In this document: piece by piece, positions 1-8,254 of the stretch
How positions within the stretch are numbered: position 1 is the stretch's first letter
How the letters are laid out: every line of letters starts with the position of its first letter
Source: Anaerotruncus colihominis
GTDB lineage: Bacteria > Bacillota > Clostridia > Oscillospirales > Ruminococcaceae
NCBI RefSeq assembly: GCF_010206195.1
Contig: NZ_VIQT01000004.1
Coordinates: 1-40,618 of the forward strand
Length of the DNA: 40,618 bases
Direction of reading: 5' to 3'
The notes under the pieces: model-generated
Told to the model about the DNA's origin: nothing
The model's input: only the letters and a program-made list of their open reading frames with translations
The model's database searches: none
Made by a program: the position numbers and the translations under genes

Positions 1-55
1 GTGAAGCCAGTATGCCAAGCGCGATTACTCCAAAAATATCAATTTGTCTGTGCAT
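1..55 (-). CDS. Truncated 5' end of an unidentified gene, possibly membrane protein
   Basis: An ATG at 55 on the minus strand is preceded by GGAG seven bases upstream and opens a frame that runs off the window edge after 18 codons. The visible residues begin MHRQIDIFGVIALGILAS, which is hydrophobic from about residue 7 and would suit an N-terminal membrane segment. It is divergent from the XRE regulator gene, across about 200 bases of AT-rich DNA. Too little is present to name a family. The start and the ribosome binding site are seen; the membrane assignment is inference. Confidence 0.4.
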   Translation of the reverse strand, partial: MHRQIDIFGVIALGILAS

Positions 56-259
56 CTGCTGTCTCCATTCTTTAAATTTGCCGCATAACTTCATTTTATA
101 TCTTAATTTTAAAGATTTCAATATACATATTCGTAATTTTTAAGAATAATCGCGTTAAAGAGAAAAAAATATATAAACTAAACATAGAATCCTGTCGTGA
201 TTTCACAATGAATGCCGGATAGGCTCGGACTGTCCGGCGAGGAGGCATCCGAAACCGCT
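56..259. other. AT-rich divergent intergenic region
   Basis: About 200 bases, far richer in A and T than the surrounding genes, separate the truncated leftward gene from the XRE regulator. TATAAA (172-177) and TAGAAT (185-190) are possible -10 elements for the rightward gene, but neither has a convincing -35 at 16-18 bases. No clear palindromic operator was found. Confidence 0.4.
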
Positions 260-592
260 ATGCACAACCTGGGATACATTTTGAAATCAGCCCGAGAGGA
301 CCGCGACCTGACACAGACTGAGGTCATGCGGCGCACCGGCATCAATAATAAAACGCTCTCCGGTTATGAAAACAACATCGCGGAACCGGATCTGACCACC
401 TTTGCGCAGCTTATGGAGCTTTACCAGCTTTCAGCGGACCAAGTGCTCGGGACAGGCAGCGCAGGGTCTTTTGTCACCGCATCGGAGCAGGAATTGATTG
501 AACTTTACCGGCGTCTGCCAAAAAAGCGCCGCAGGGAGGTGCTTGAAATCCTGCGCCTGATCACCCGCAGCCGCTCGCCGGGCGACGAATAG
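260..592 (+). CDS. XRE-family helix-turn-helix transcriptional regulator
   Basis: A 110-residue protein with an HTH_3 (Cro/CI-type) domain at about residues 8-64. The pattern LTQTEVMRRTGINNKTLSGY followed by E-N and an EPD turn is typical of this fold. The C-terminal third is a basic helix (about 78-100, rich in R and K) ending in a polar tail, with no recognised sensor domain. The ATG at 260 is preferred because GGAGG lies at 241-245; an in-frame ATG at 212 would add 16 residues that resemble no HTH protein. It stands alone: its stop is followed at once by intergenic repeat R1. Such small regulators often repress their own promoter, but no target is evident here. Confidence 0.85.
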   Translation: MHNLGYILKSAREDRDLTQTEVMRRTGINNKTLSGYENNIAEPDLTTFAQLMELYQLSADQVLGTGSAGSFVTASEQELIELYRRLPKKRRREVLEILRLITRSRSPGDE

Positions 593-597
593 CCCTC

Positions 598-975
598 CGC
601 TTTTTTGAAAAAAAGCTTGGCAAAAAACTTTAGTCGGCTGTGCCGCGAACAGTGGGGCAGGTTCAGTGAAACGATCCCCCTCCGGACGTACTGGCGTGCG
701 CCCAATACGGTCGCGCCAAGCAGAGGTGGGGATAACATAAGGGGAGGGGTCGCTCGACCCTCCCCTTGTGAGGCGCGCTGAGGGGCGCTGCCGCGGCTTG
801 TCCGCGCCCGGCGGCTATAGCCGCCGGAGAGCCCCGAATAGCCGGCCGGGCAAGCGCAGCGCCCGGCGGTGAGTGACCCGCGCACGGGTCACGCGCGCCC
901 CCCGGCGGTGAGCAATCCGCGCACGGATTGTGCACGCCCCAGCGCCGTGCGGCTGGCGTGGATTTTGCAAGTGCT
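598..975 (-). repeat. Mosaic intergenic repeat R1
   Basis: Read on the minus strand, this block has the modules of R4 (20778-21310) in the same order: GTGCTTGCAAAATCC (also in R3), two GACCCGTGCGCGG/CTCACCGCCGG motifs, an 89 bp core (768-856) matching R4 20882-20970 with three differences, then a CCCCACTGTTCGCGGC module and a poly-T hairpin (598-640) of the GCTTTTTTTCAAAAAAGC type. It begins six bases after the XRE stop codon. It explains the whole gap between the XRE gene and the rlmI terminator; no coding potential was seen. Confidence 0.85.
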
Positions 976-994
976 GTGTCTTTCTGCATTTTTC

Positions 995-1044
995 AACGAT
1001 ACGCCCCGGAAACTTCTAAGCTTCCGGGGCGTATCGTTTATTTT
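995..1044. terminator. Rho-independent terminator between XRE and rlmI
   Basis: A perfect 17 bp stem (995-1011 with 1022-1038) closes a 10-base loop. The plus-strand side is followed by a T-rich tract (TTTATTTT), so it is stronger for rightward transcription. It also lies 50 bases past the leftward rlmI stop and may serve both directions. Confidence 0.8.
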
Positions 1045-1088
1045 AATATGCCAATGGTAAAATGTATTTTCTTCTAATAGTCGCAAAA

Positions 1089-2303
1089 TCACACAACCTG
1101 AAACAGATAAAATTTCAAGTAATCTGTTTCCGGAACGTTCCATAAAATCGGATGATCGGGCGACTGCTGACGCGCTTCGATCTGGCGCAGATTTACACAA
1201 GCATCATGGGCCGCAGCGCGCAGCATCCTTTGGAACAGGTCGTCCGTCATAAAATGGGAGCAGGAACAGGTCGCCAGATATCCGCCGCGCGGCAACAGCT
1301 TCATCGCGCGCAGATTGATCTCCTTATAACCGCGCTGTGCACCGCCAACCGTCCGGCGGCTCTTTGTAAACGCCGGCGGGTCGAGAATGATAAAATCGAA
1401 ACGTTCCCCCGCCGCTTCCAGCGCCGGCAGCAAATCGAACACATTGGCCGCCTGACATTCGATCACACCATCCAGACCGTTACGCGCCGCGTTATCCCGC
1501 GCAAGCGCGACGGCAGCCTCCGACACATCGACGGCGCGCACATAAGCTGCGCCGCCATGCGCCGCATTGAGCGCGAACGACCCTGTGTGCGTGAAGCAAT
1601 CGAGCACACGCCGTCCCTTTGCAAGACGCGCCACTGCCCGGCGGTTGTACTTCTGATCGAGAAAGAATCCTGTTTTCTGTCCGTTTTCGAAGTCGACCTC
1701 GTAAGTAATCCCATTTTCAACAATCTGTGTCTTTGTCACGCCGCCGTCACCGCCAAACCAACCGCGTCCCTGCATAAGCCCTTCCAGCTCCCGGATGGGC
1801 ACATCGTTTCGTTCATAAACGCCGCGAATTCGCTGCCCATCCTGTTCCAGAAGCCCGCGCAGCAACGGGAATAAAAGCGGCTTGACACGTTCCATACCAA
1901 GCGACAGGGTTTGTGTCACCAGCACATCGCCGAAGCGGTCGACCGTCAAACCCGGAAACTGGTCCGCCTCACCAAAAATCACACGGCAACAGGACAAATC
2001 CGTCTCGTCCAGCACAGTTTTTCGATATTCCCACGCATAGCGCAGGCGGCGCGCCCAAAACGCTTCATCAAAGCGGTCGTTTGCATTGCGGGAAACCATA
2101 CGGATGCGGATTTTTGACTGTTCACTGACGAATCCGGTTCCAAGATATGTTCCCTTTTCACCTGCGATATCGACAAGGTCCCCGTTTTCATATGCGCCTT
2201 CGATCGAACGTATCTCCGTATCATAAACCCAGGGATGCCCCTGTTCAATCTGCCGCTGCGCCTTTTGGCTTACAAGGGCGATCGCAAAGCTTCGTTGCTT
2301 CAT
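1089..2303 (-). CDS. rlmI: Class I rRNA large subunit (cytosine-5) methyltransferase, RlmI family
   Basis: A 404-residue protein, the usual length for the RlmI (YccW) family, which methylates a cytosine of 23S rRNA (C1962 in E. coli) using S-adenosylmethionine. A PUA RNA-binding domain occupies about residues 5-80. The Rossmann methyltransferase domain follows, with the SAM motif DCFTHTGSFALN at about 230, the catalytic LDPPAFTKSR motif at about 303 and the C-S-C-S-H-F segment at about 346. It is the last gene of the minus-strand hisS-aspS-zinc ribbon-rlmI run and fits a translation-themed operon. It is annotated from sequence motifs; other RlmI-like proteins can modify different positions, so the exact base is inferred. 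Confidence 0.9.
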   Translation of the reverse strand: MKQRSFAIALVSQKAQRQIEQGHPWVYDTEIRSIEGAYENGDLVDIAGEKGTYLGTGFVSEQSKIRIRMVSRNANDRFDEAFWARRLRYAWEYRKTVLDETDLSCCRVIFGEADQFPGLTVDRFGDVLVTQTLSLGMERVKPLLFPLLRGLLEQDGQRIRGVYERNDVPIRELEGLMQGRGWFGGDGGVTKTQIVENGITYEVDFENGQKTGFFLDQKYNRRAVARLAKGRRVLDCFTHTGSFALNAAHGGAAYVRAVDVSEAAVALARDNAARNGLDGVIECQAANVFDLLPALEAAGERFDFIILDPPAFTKSRRTVGGAQRGYKEINLRAMKLLPRGGYLATCSCSHFMTDDLFQRMLRAAAHDACVNLRQIEARQQSPDHPILWNVPETDYLKFYLFQVV

Positions 2304-2321
2304 ATGCTCTCCTTATTTCAG

Positions 2322-3352
2322 TTATACCCGCAATCGCAGGCTTTGAGGCTCTCCGTCCCTGTCGCGCGCGCCATATGTCAGAGTGAACTGTGTGCAATCC
2401 TCCGGCACCGCATAAAACAACTGGCCGCTCATGGCGTCAGCGCCGCTGTACCGCAAATCGTCAACTTCAAGATATGTAAAGCCATCCGGGATTTCGTCCA
2501 GAAACATCCTTCGTCCGCGGCCATCCACATCGTGTACAAACGGCGGCTGGAAAAATTCATAATTAAACAGCCCATGGTCGGTCACATGCGCATTGAAGTG
2601 GATGAATATACATTTTTCACCGGGCAGCAGCCGTTCCTGCACATCCGGGTCGTCGACAATGCCGGTGCATACAACCTCGAGAGCCACGCCCCCGCGCCTT
2701 CAAAGCTGGTTTGCAGATAGGAAACCGATGCGCGCCGCATGATGTCCGGCATGGCCGAACCATCGCCGGGGGAGGGGGCGGCCTTTGACGCGGCGTTTTC
2801 CGCCGCGTCCGCCGGCAAAGCATCTGCTTCGCCGGCGTCACCGGGCGCGGCCTGCGCCGCGCCCGGTGCAAAGGCCGCCCTATCGTCTTTCGCAACGTCC
2901 CTGGCGGCGAGCCTGTATGAACCGCCCGCCGGTTTGACCGTCCTGCGCGGCGTTTCGGGCACATCCCCCTCGTCATCCGAAGCGTCATCCAGCCGGCTGC
3001 CTGCATCCGTCTCCGGTTGGAACGCCCGCTCCGTGGCCGGCTCCCATGCGGGCAGCGGGCTTTGTGGGGACAAACCAGAATGCAGACGGCTGTACGCCTG
3101 TATCAAAGTCAGGCCGATCATCAGCACAAGCACCGCGGCCAGCGCCATACTGCGCGGACCGGGCCGGGTACGGCGGCCGGTTTGCCGCAGCAGCGTATAC
3201 AAATCATGGTACGCGCCTTCCGGCGCCTGCGCAGGCTCATATGCGTACTTTTCACCGCCGCGCGGCGGCCGGTTATGCGCGCCGCAGCGCGGACATGTTT
3301 CATACCGCGCATAATCATATGGTTTTCCGCATGTCCCACACTTGATTCTCAA
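2322..3352 (-). pseudogene. Zinc ribbon membrane protein with extracellular domain, frame interrupted at 2689-2693
   Basis: The upstream frame (3352 to about 2694) begins with a zinc ribbon (C-x2-C ... C-P-R-C-G, residues 6-25), a transmembrane helix at about 69-87 and a long A/D/E/P-rich linker. After a run of five G (minus strand, 2689-2693) that frame becomes nonsense and ends at 2582. The neighbouring frame continues sensibly from GVALEVVCTGIVDD to a stop at 2322, with a beta-rich segment resembling the DUF4352 family of extracellular domains. Restoring one G makes a single protein of about 343 residues. The start is TTG at 3352 with a weak ribosome binding site. It lies between aspS and rlmI. 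The lesion may be real, a slippery site, or a sequencing error. Confidence 0.7.
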
Positions 3353-3428
3353 TTTAACACACCGCCAATATGAGGGACTCGGTCCCGTAATCCGGCGTGC
3401 GGCCCATATATGGGCCGCGCGCTGTGCC

Positions 3429-5207
3429 TCACTCTTTTACGATGGCGAGCGACAACTCGCGCAGCGCCTTTTCATCGACCTCGGCCGGGCATTGCGTCAT
3501 CAGTTCGCTGGCGTTCTGTACCTTCGGGAAAGCGATCACATCGCGAATTGAATCCTTTTCCAGCATCAGCATCACAAGGCGATCAAGCCCATACGCCATA
3601 CCGCCATGCGGCGGCGCGCCGAACTTAAACGCGTCAATCAGATAACCGAAGCGTGCGCGCGCCTCCTCCGTGCTGAAGCCAAGCGCGCGGAACATCCGCT
3701 CCTGAAGCTCCGGCGTATTGATTCTGATGGAACCGCCGCCGACCTCGCAGCCATTGAGCACCATATCATATGCGCGTGCGCGGCAAACGCCAGGGTCGCT
3801 TTCGACACGGTCGATGTCCTCAAAGGCCGGATGTGTGAAGGGGTGATGCTTGGCGACATAACGGTCCTCCTCCTCGCTGTATTCAAACAGCGGGAACTGC
3901 GTCACCCACAAAAATTTAAACACGCCCGGCTGAATCAGGCCCAGGCGATTGCCAAGCTCCACACGCAGCGCGCCCAGGCTGTCAAACACCGTCTGGTTTT
4001 TACCGTCCGCGACAATCAGGATCACGTCGCCCTTCTCCGCGCCCATACGCGCACGGATCGCGTCTTTTTCCGTGTCTGTAAGGAATTTCTCATAGGAGGA
4101 ACTTTCCGCATCGTGCGTCAGGCGTGTAAACGCCAGGCCGCCCGCGCGGTATGTCCTGACAAAATCGGCCAGCTTATCGATCTCCTTGCGCGACAGATGG
4201 TCGGCCGCGCCCTTCGCGTTGATGGCGCGCACGCTGCCGCCCGCGTCGAGCGCGCCGCGGAACACCTTGAACGCACACCCGGAAAGCAGATCGGACAAAT
4301 CGGTCAGCTCCATGCCAAAGCGCACGTCAGGCTTGTCGGAGCCAAAGCGGCGCATCGCCTCATCATACGGCATACGCAGAAACGGCGTCTCGATCTCAAC
4401 GCCGAGCACATCGTGAAACACACGCTTCATAAAGCCTTCATTGACCGTCATCACGTCGTCCTCGTCGACAAACGACATCTCCAGGTCAATCTGTGTGAAC
4501 TCCGGCTGACGGTCAGCGCGCAGATCCTCGTCGCGGAAACACCGCGCGATCTGCATATAGCGGTCAAAACCGGACAGCATCAGCATCTGCTTATACTGCT
4601 GCGGCGACTGCGGCAGCGCGTAAAACGCCCCCGGATGCACGCGGCTGGGTACCAGATAATCGCGCGCGCCTTCCGGCGTCGATTTGATCAGCGCGGGCGT
4701 TTCAATCTCAATAAAACCATTTTCATCGTAATAATCGTGCGCCGCTTTCACAATCTTATGGCGCATCAGCAATGCATGCTGCATCTCGCTGCGGCGCAGG
4801 TCAAGATAGCGGTAACGCAGGCGCAGTTCCTCTTTGACGTTCGTCTGATCTGTAATCTCAAACGGGGGCGTCTGCGCTCTGGCCAGGATACGCAGGTCAT
4901 CGACATAAAGCTCGACCTCACCGGTCGGGATATCGCGGTTGACCGATTCGCGTTTACGCACAGTGCCCTTCGCCATCAATACGAATTCAGCGCGCACAGT
5001 CTGCGCCTTGGCGCGCAGATCTGCGGCGGTTTTATCATCAAAGGCGAGCTGCATGACGCCTGTGCGGTCGCGCAGATCAATAAATACCAGCATCCCCTTG
5101 TCGCGCACGCGCTGAACCCATCCGCATACGACCGCCTGCCTGCCGTCGTCGGCCGCCGTAAATGCGCCACAATAGTCCGTCCGTTTTAACCCCTGCATTG
5201 TATCCAT
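3429..5207 (-). CDS. aspS: Aspartyl-tRNA synthetase
   Basis: A 592-residue class II synthetase of the bacterial type that charges tRNA-Asp with aspartate. The N-terminal OB anticodon-binding domain covers about 15-105. Motif 2 appears as FRDEDLRADRQPEFTQIDLE near residue 220, the bacterial GAD insertion lies at about 290-410, and motif 3 (GLDRLVMLML) is near 539. The ATG at 5207 follows GGAGAAATACAGG. It lies 23 bases after hisS, the common Firmicutes hisS-aspS pairing. Discriminating (Asp only) and non-discriminating (Asp/Asn) forms cannot be told apart with certainty by eye. Confidence 0.97.
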   Translation of the reverse strand: MDTMQGLKRTDYCGAFTAADDGRQAVVCGWVQRVRDKGMLVFIDLRDRTGVMQLAFDDKTAADLRAKAQTVRAEFVLMAKGTVRKRESVNRDIPTGEVELYVDDLRILARAQTPPFEITDQTNVKEELRLRYRYLDLRRSEMQHALLMRHKIVKAAHDYYDENGFIEIETPALIKSTPEGARDYLVPSRVHPGAFYALPQSPQQYKQMLMLSGFDRYMQIARCFRDEDLRADRQPEFTQIDLEMSFVDEDDVMTVNEGFMKRVFHDVLGVEIETPFLRMPYDEAMRRFGSDKPDVRFGMELTDLSDLLSGCAFKVFRGALDAGGSVRAINAKGAADHLSRKEIDKLADFVRTYRAGGLAFTRLTHDAESSSYEKFLTDTEKDAIRARMGAEKGDVILIVADGKNQTVFDSLGALRVELGNRLGLIQPGVFKFLWVTQFPLFEYSEEEDRYVAKHHPFTHPAFEDIDRVESDPGVCRARAYDMVLNGCEVGGGSIRINTPELQERMFRALGFSTEEARARFGYLIDAFKFGAPPHGGMAYGLDRLVMLMLEKDSIRDVIAFPKVQNASELMTQCPAEVDEKALRELSLAIVKE

Positions 5208-5230
5208 CCTGTATTTCTCCTATCATATCG

Positions 5231-6550
5231 TCATTTTTGAGAAAGCTCTGGCGCCGGTCCGCTTTCGGCGATTTCTTCAAAGGTATTGTGGTACACATAA
5301 CGCGTAAACACGTCCGCGTCAAGCTTTAACTCGGTCTGTACACCGCTGTCCATCCGCTTGACAGTCGCTTTCCCGGCCGCAAGCTCATTGTCGCCGAGAA
5401 TACAGCTGAATTTCGCGCCGAGCTTGTCTGCATATTTCATCTGTGCCTTGACGCTGCGTCCGACCGTATCGCACTCGGCCCAGAAGCCTTCCCGCCGCAG
5501 CCCGTCGGCGAGCTGTATCGCACGCACCGACGCGGCCTCGCCCATGCTGCCGATATACATGGTGCACTGCTGCGGCTCCAAAAATGCGCAGCCCTGCTGA
5601 TCCATGACAAGCAAAAGACGCTCCAATCCCATCGCAAAACCGATCGACGGCGTCGGTGTGCCGCCGAGCATCTCGATCAGGCCGTCGTACCGGCCGCCGC
5701 CGCAGACAGTCCCCTGCGCGCCGATGCCGGTCGCCACAAATTCAAATACGGTGCGCGTATAATAATCAAGCCCGCGCACAATCGTCGGATTGACCGTATA
5801 AGCGATGCCAAGCGCATCAAGACGCGTCTTTAACCCCTCAAAGTGGGCGCGGCAGTCGTCGCAGATATAATCGAGCACGTGCGGCGCGCCCTCGGCAATC
5901 TGCGCACAGACCGGGCTTTTGCAGTCGAGGATGCGCATCGGGTTTTTTTCCAAACGTCCGCGGCATGTCTCGCACAGCTCGCCGGCGCGCGCCTGAAAAT
6001 AGGCGCGCAGTGCCTCATGATAACGGGCGCGGCACTCCGGGCAGCCGATCGAATTGATCTCCAGCGCCAGCCCCGTCACACCGAGCGCGTCAAACACCGC
6101 CTTGGCCAGCGCGATCACCTGTGCGTCGGCCGCGGGCGACGCCGCGCCGGCCATCTCCACACCGAACTGGTGGAATTCACGCAGGCGGCCAGCCTGCGGC
6201 TTTTCATATCGAAAACAGCTTATGACATAGCTCGCCTTAACCGGCAGCGGTCCGCCGGTCAGTCCATTTTGCAGGATTGCCCGCATCACGCCGGCCGTCC
6301 CCTCGGGCCGCAGTGTAATCGAACGGTCGCCTTTATCAAAAAACGTGTACATCTCCTTCTGCACAACGTCCGTCGTATCGCCGACAGAGCGGTTAAAAAG
6401 CTCCGTATGCTCAAAGGTCGGCACGCGGATTTCCTCAAAACCGAACAGGCGCGCCGTATCGAGCGCCGTCTCCTCAATGTACCGCCATCTTGCGCTTTGC
6501 GAAGGCAGCACATCCTGTGTGCCGCGCGGCGCGTTTGTGAGTAACGCCAT
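5231..6550 (-). CDS. hisS: Histidyl-tRNA synthetase
   Basis: A 439-residue class II synthetase that charges tRNA-His. The N-terminal RGTQDVLP signature, the histidine-binding motif QGTVCGGGRYDG at about 275 and motif 3 (AMGLERLLL) at about 303 are all visible, followed by the C-terminal anticodon-binding domain. The ATG at 6550 is chosen because GGGAGG lies just upstream and the conserved protein begins MALLTNAPRGTQD; an upstream in-frame ATG at 6634 would add 28 unconserved residues. It is the first gene of the operon with aspS. A promoter at 6676-6704 gives a leader of roughly 120 bases. No T-box antiterminator sequence was found in that leader. Confidence 0.97.
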   Translation of the reverse strand: MALLTNAPRGTQDVLPSQSARWRYIEETALDTARLFGFEEIRVPTFEHTELFNRSVGDTTDVVQKEMYTFFDKGDRSITLRPEGTAGVMRAILQNGLTGGPLPVKASYVISCFRYEKPQAGRLREFHQFGVEMAGAASPAADAQVIALAKAVFDALGVTGLALEINSIGCPECRARYHEALRAYFQARAGELCETCRGRLEKNPMRILDCKSPVCAQIAEGAPHVLDYICDDCRAHFEGLKTRLDALGIAYTVNPTIVRGLDYYTRTVFEFVATGIGAQGTVCGGGRYDGLIEMLGGTPTPSIGFAMGLERLLLVMDQQGCAFLEPQQCTMYIGSMGEAASVRAIQLADGLRREGFWAECDTVGRSVKAQMKYADKLGAKFSCILGDNELAAGKATVKRMDSGVQTELKLDADVFTRYVYHNTFEEIAESGPAPELSQK

Positions 6551-6675
6551 TTTGATTGTCCTCCCATAAAAGCCAGCCGCAAGCGGCGGGCACAAATTCC
6601 ATCCGGTTTCCTGGCCGTATTGGCTCATTGCCATATGGATGGGTTTTCCGCCGGCTGTTTTTGGCAGATATCCTT

Positions 6676-6704
6676 ATTATAAACAGTCCAACTTGATTTT
6701 TCAA
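6676..6704 (-). promoter_or_regulatory. Sigma-A promoter for hisS-aspS operon
   Basis: On the minus strand TTGAAA (6699-6704) and TATAAT (6676-6681) are separated by exactly 17 bases. It lies about 125 bases before the hisS start and nothing else in the gap competes with it. Confidence 0.85.
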
Positions 6705-6831
6705 TGGACGCATGCCGCGCGATGCAACTTTTTCAGCCGTCCTGCCGCCGCAGGCGGCCAGATCTTTACCACCGTCGGATACGGCGCGGCCAATTCCCGT
6801 ATCATGATAGATGATGTGCCCGTATCAATAC

Positions 6832-6873
6832 AAAAACCCCGCCGGCGGCACTGCAAAGCCGTGCGCGGCGAGG
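6832..6873 (-). terminator. Terminator downstream of mgsA
   Basis: Read on the minus strand, CCTCGCCG pairs with CGGCGGGG (one G-T wobble) around an inner GCAC/GTGC pair, and the stem is followed by TTTTTG. It lies about 100 bases past the mgsA stop and separates the envelope block from hisS. Confidence 0.65.
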
Positions 6874-6970
6874 TGCTTTTTACGCGCAAAGGCGCGGTTA
6901 AATGACTGCTTCGGCCGTCTACCCGGCCTGACGGAAAAATACCGGAAGCCTATCCGGACTCCTGGAAAGG

Positions 6971-7375
6971 CTACCGCTTCGGATTGACGATGTTGCGCCA
7001 GTCAAGGTCTCCGCGTTCAAGCGCGTGGATCAGCGCCTCCGCCGTAGCAATATTGGTGGCCACCGGGATGTTGTGCACGTCGCACAGCCGCAGCAGGCCA
7101 GCTTCGTCAGGCTCGTCCGGACGCGCACGGATCGGATCGCGAAAAAACAGCAGCAGGTCAATTTCATTGCAGGCGATGCGCGCCGCAATCTGCTGATCGC
7201 CGCCCTGAGCGCCTCCAAGGAAACGCATCACCTCCAAGCCGGTCGCTTCCGCGACAAACTTCCCGGTCGTACCCGTGGCACAGATATCATGCCGGCTGAA
7301 AACGCCGCAGTACGCAATGCAAAACTGTACCATCAATTCTTTTTTTGAATCATGTGCAATCAGCGCAATGTTCAT
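6971..7375 (-). CDS. mgsA: Methylglyoxal synthase
   Basis: A 134-residue cytoplasmic enzyme that converts dihydroxyacetone phosphate to methylglyoxal and phosphate, a bypass of lower glycolysis. Family signatures include [10 protein letters not shown] at the start, ATGTTGK (phosphate binding), [10 protein letters not shown] and the D-LLLFFRDP segment holding the catalytic aspartate; length matches the family. The ATG at 7375 follows GGGAGG; the longer frame from 7453 lacks support. It sits downstream of the minD-like gene, a position conserved in many Clostridia after mre and min genes. Confidence 0.95.
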   Translation of the reverse strand: MNIALIAHDSKKELMVQFCIAYCGVFSRHDICATGTTGKFVAEATGLEVMRFLGGAQGGDQQIAARIACNEIDLLLFFRDPIRARPDEPDEAGLLRLCDVHNIPVATNIATAEALIHALERGDLDWRNIVNPKR

Positions 7376-7505
7376 TGATGTTACCTCCCATCTGCTCGGA
7401 CCGCTCACGCGTCCGGCCGCATTTTGGCGCGCGTACCAGTTCGCCAGACTCATTTATTCTCTTTATAAATGGTTCCAAGTAAAGCGATATAATTTATTAT
7501 AACAT

Positions 7506-8228
7506 TTATTGCAGCTCCAAATCAATATAGTTTCCCATAATTCTTTGTGCAAAATTATCAAATATGATTTTGGTTAGATTCGCTAGATTTGTATTTTTTC
7601 CCATGGGCGCCGGCGTCACCAGCGCCCCGTCAAACGGAACAACCGCAATCAGCTGCGCACAGACATTGTCGATCATCCAATCCAGATCCGGCACCGGACG
7701 CTCGCGCGCAAATTCGCGCGTGAGCATATTGATACACAGCCGGATATCCTGCATCCCCGCGGCGGCCAGAGCGTCCGATACGGAGCGGCTGTCGCGCGCG
7801 GAGACGCGATCCGCCGCGCAGACGATCGCCGCACGGTCGGCGCAGGCCGCCAGCGCGGCAAGCGCCGGATCGGAACCGTCCATTTCCGCGAGAATAAAGT
7901 CAAAGTGCCCGTCCAGCGCGCTGCGCAGCTGCGCGCACGCCCATTCTCCGAGCTTCGGCGTGTCGCCGGCGACCGGGCCGCAAATCAGCCGGACACCGTT
8001 TTCACACGTGACTGTAGCCTCGCCAAGCTCGCAGCGATGTGCAAGCGCATCGGCAAGGTCGAACACAACGCGGTCCTGTACGCCCAAAAATACATCAAGC
8101 GAGCGGCGCGACGCCTCGATGATCAAAACCGTTTTACCACACGCAGCCAACGCCGCGCCAAGATACGCGCACACGGCCGATTTACCCGCGCCGCCGCGCC
8201 CGCTTGTCACCAGAATCATCTGTGCCAT
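7506..8228 (-). CDS. MinD-like ParA/MinD-family ATPase with degenerate Walker A
   Basis: A 240-residue protein aligned along its length with MinD, the membrane ATPase that positions division inhibitor MinC. The stretch V-T-S-G-x-G-G-x-G-K near residues 7-17 and the later L-D-V-x-L-G ... R-V-V-F-D-L ... R-C-E-L pattern (about 38-70) are MinD-like. However, the signature lysine of the deviant Walker A motif is arginine (SGRGGAGKS), and the conserved D-x-D after the second strand reads I-E-A-S. No basic amphipathic MinD membrane helix is obvious at the C-terminus (ends NYIDLELQ). ATG at 8228 follows AAGGGGAAG; it lies 26 bases after PBP2. Neither minC nor minE is present beside it. It may be a diverged regulator; true MinD activity is doubtful. 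Confidence 0.75.
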   Translation of the reverse strand: MAQMILVTSGRGGAGKSAVCAYLGAALAACGKTVLIIEASRRSLDVFLGVQDRVVFDLADALAHRCELGEATVTCENGVRLICGPVAGDTPKLGEWACAQLRSALDGHFDFILAEMDGSDPALAALAACADRAAIVCAADRVSARDSRSVSDALAAAGMQDIRLCINMLTREFARERPVPDLDWMIDNVCAQLIAVVPFDGALVTPAPMGKNTNLANLTKIIFDNFAQRIMGNYIDLELQ

Positions 8229-8254
8229 TCGCTTTCTTCCCCTTCCGGCGCCTC

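Noticed and set aside
3606..5189. 527-codon open frame antisense to aspS
   Set aside because: It mirrors the strongly conserved aspS gene; its R/H/A-rich composition is what the reverse strand of a GC-rich gene gives, and there is no ribosome binding site.
6551..6970. T-box riboswitch upstream of hisS-aspS
   Set aside because: No TGGNACCGCG antiterminator sequence is present on the minus strand, and the leader from the predicted promoter is only about 120 bases.
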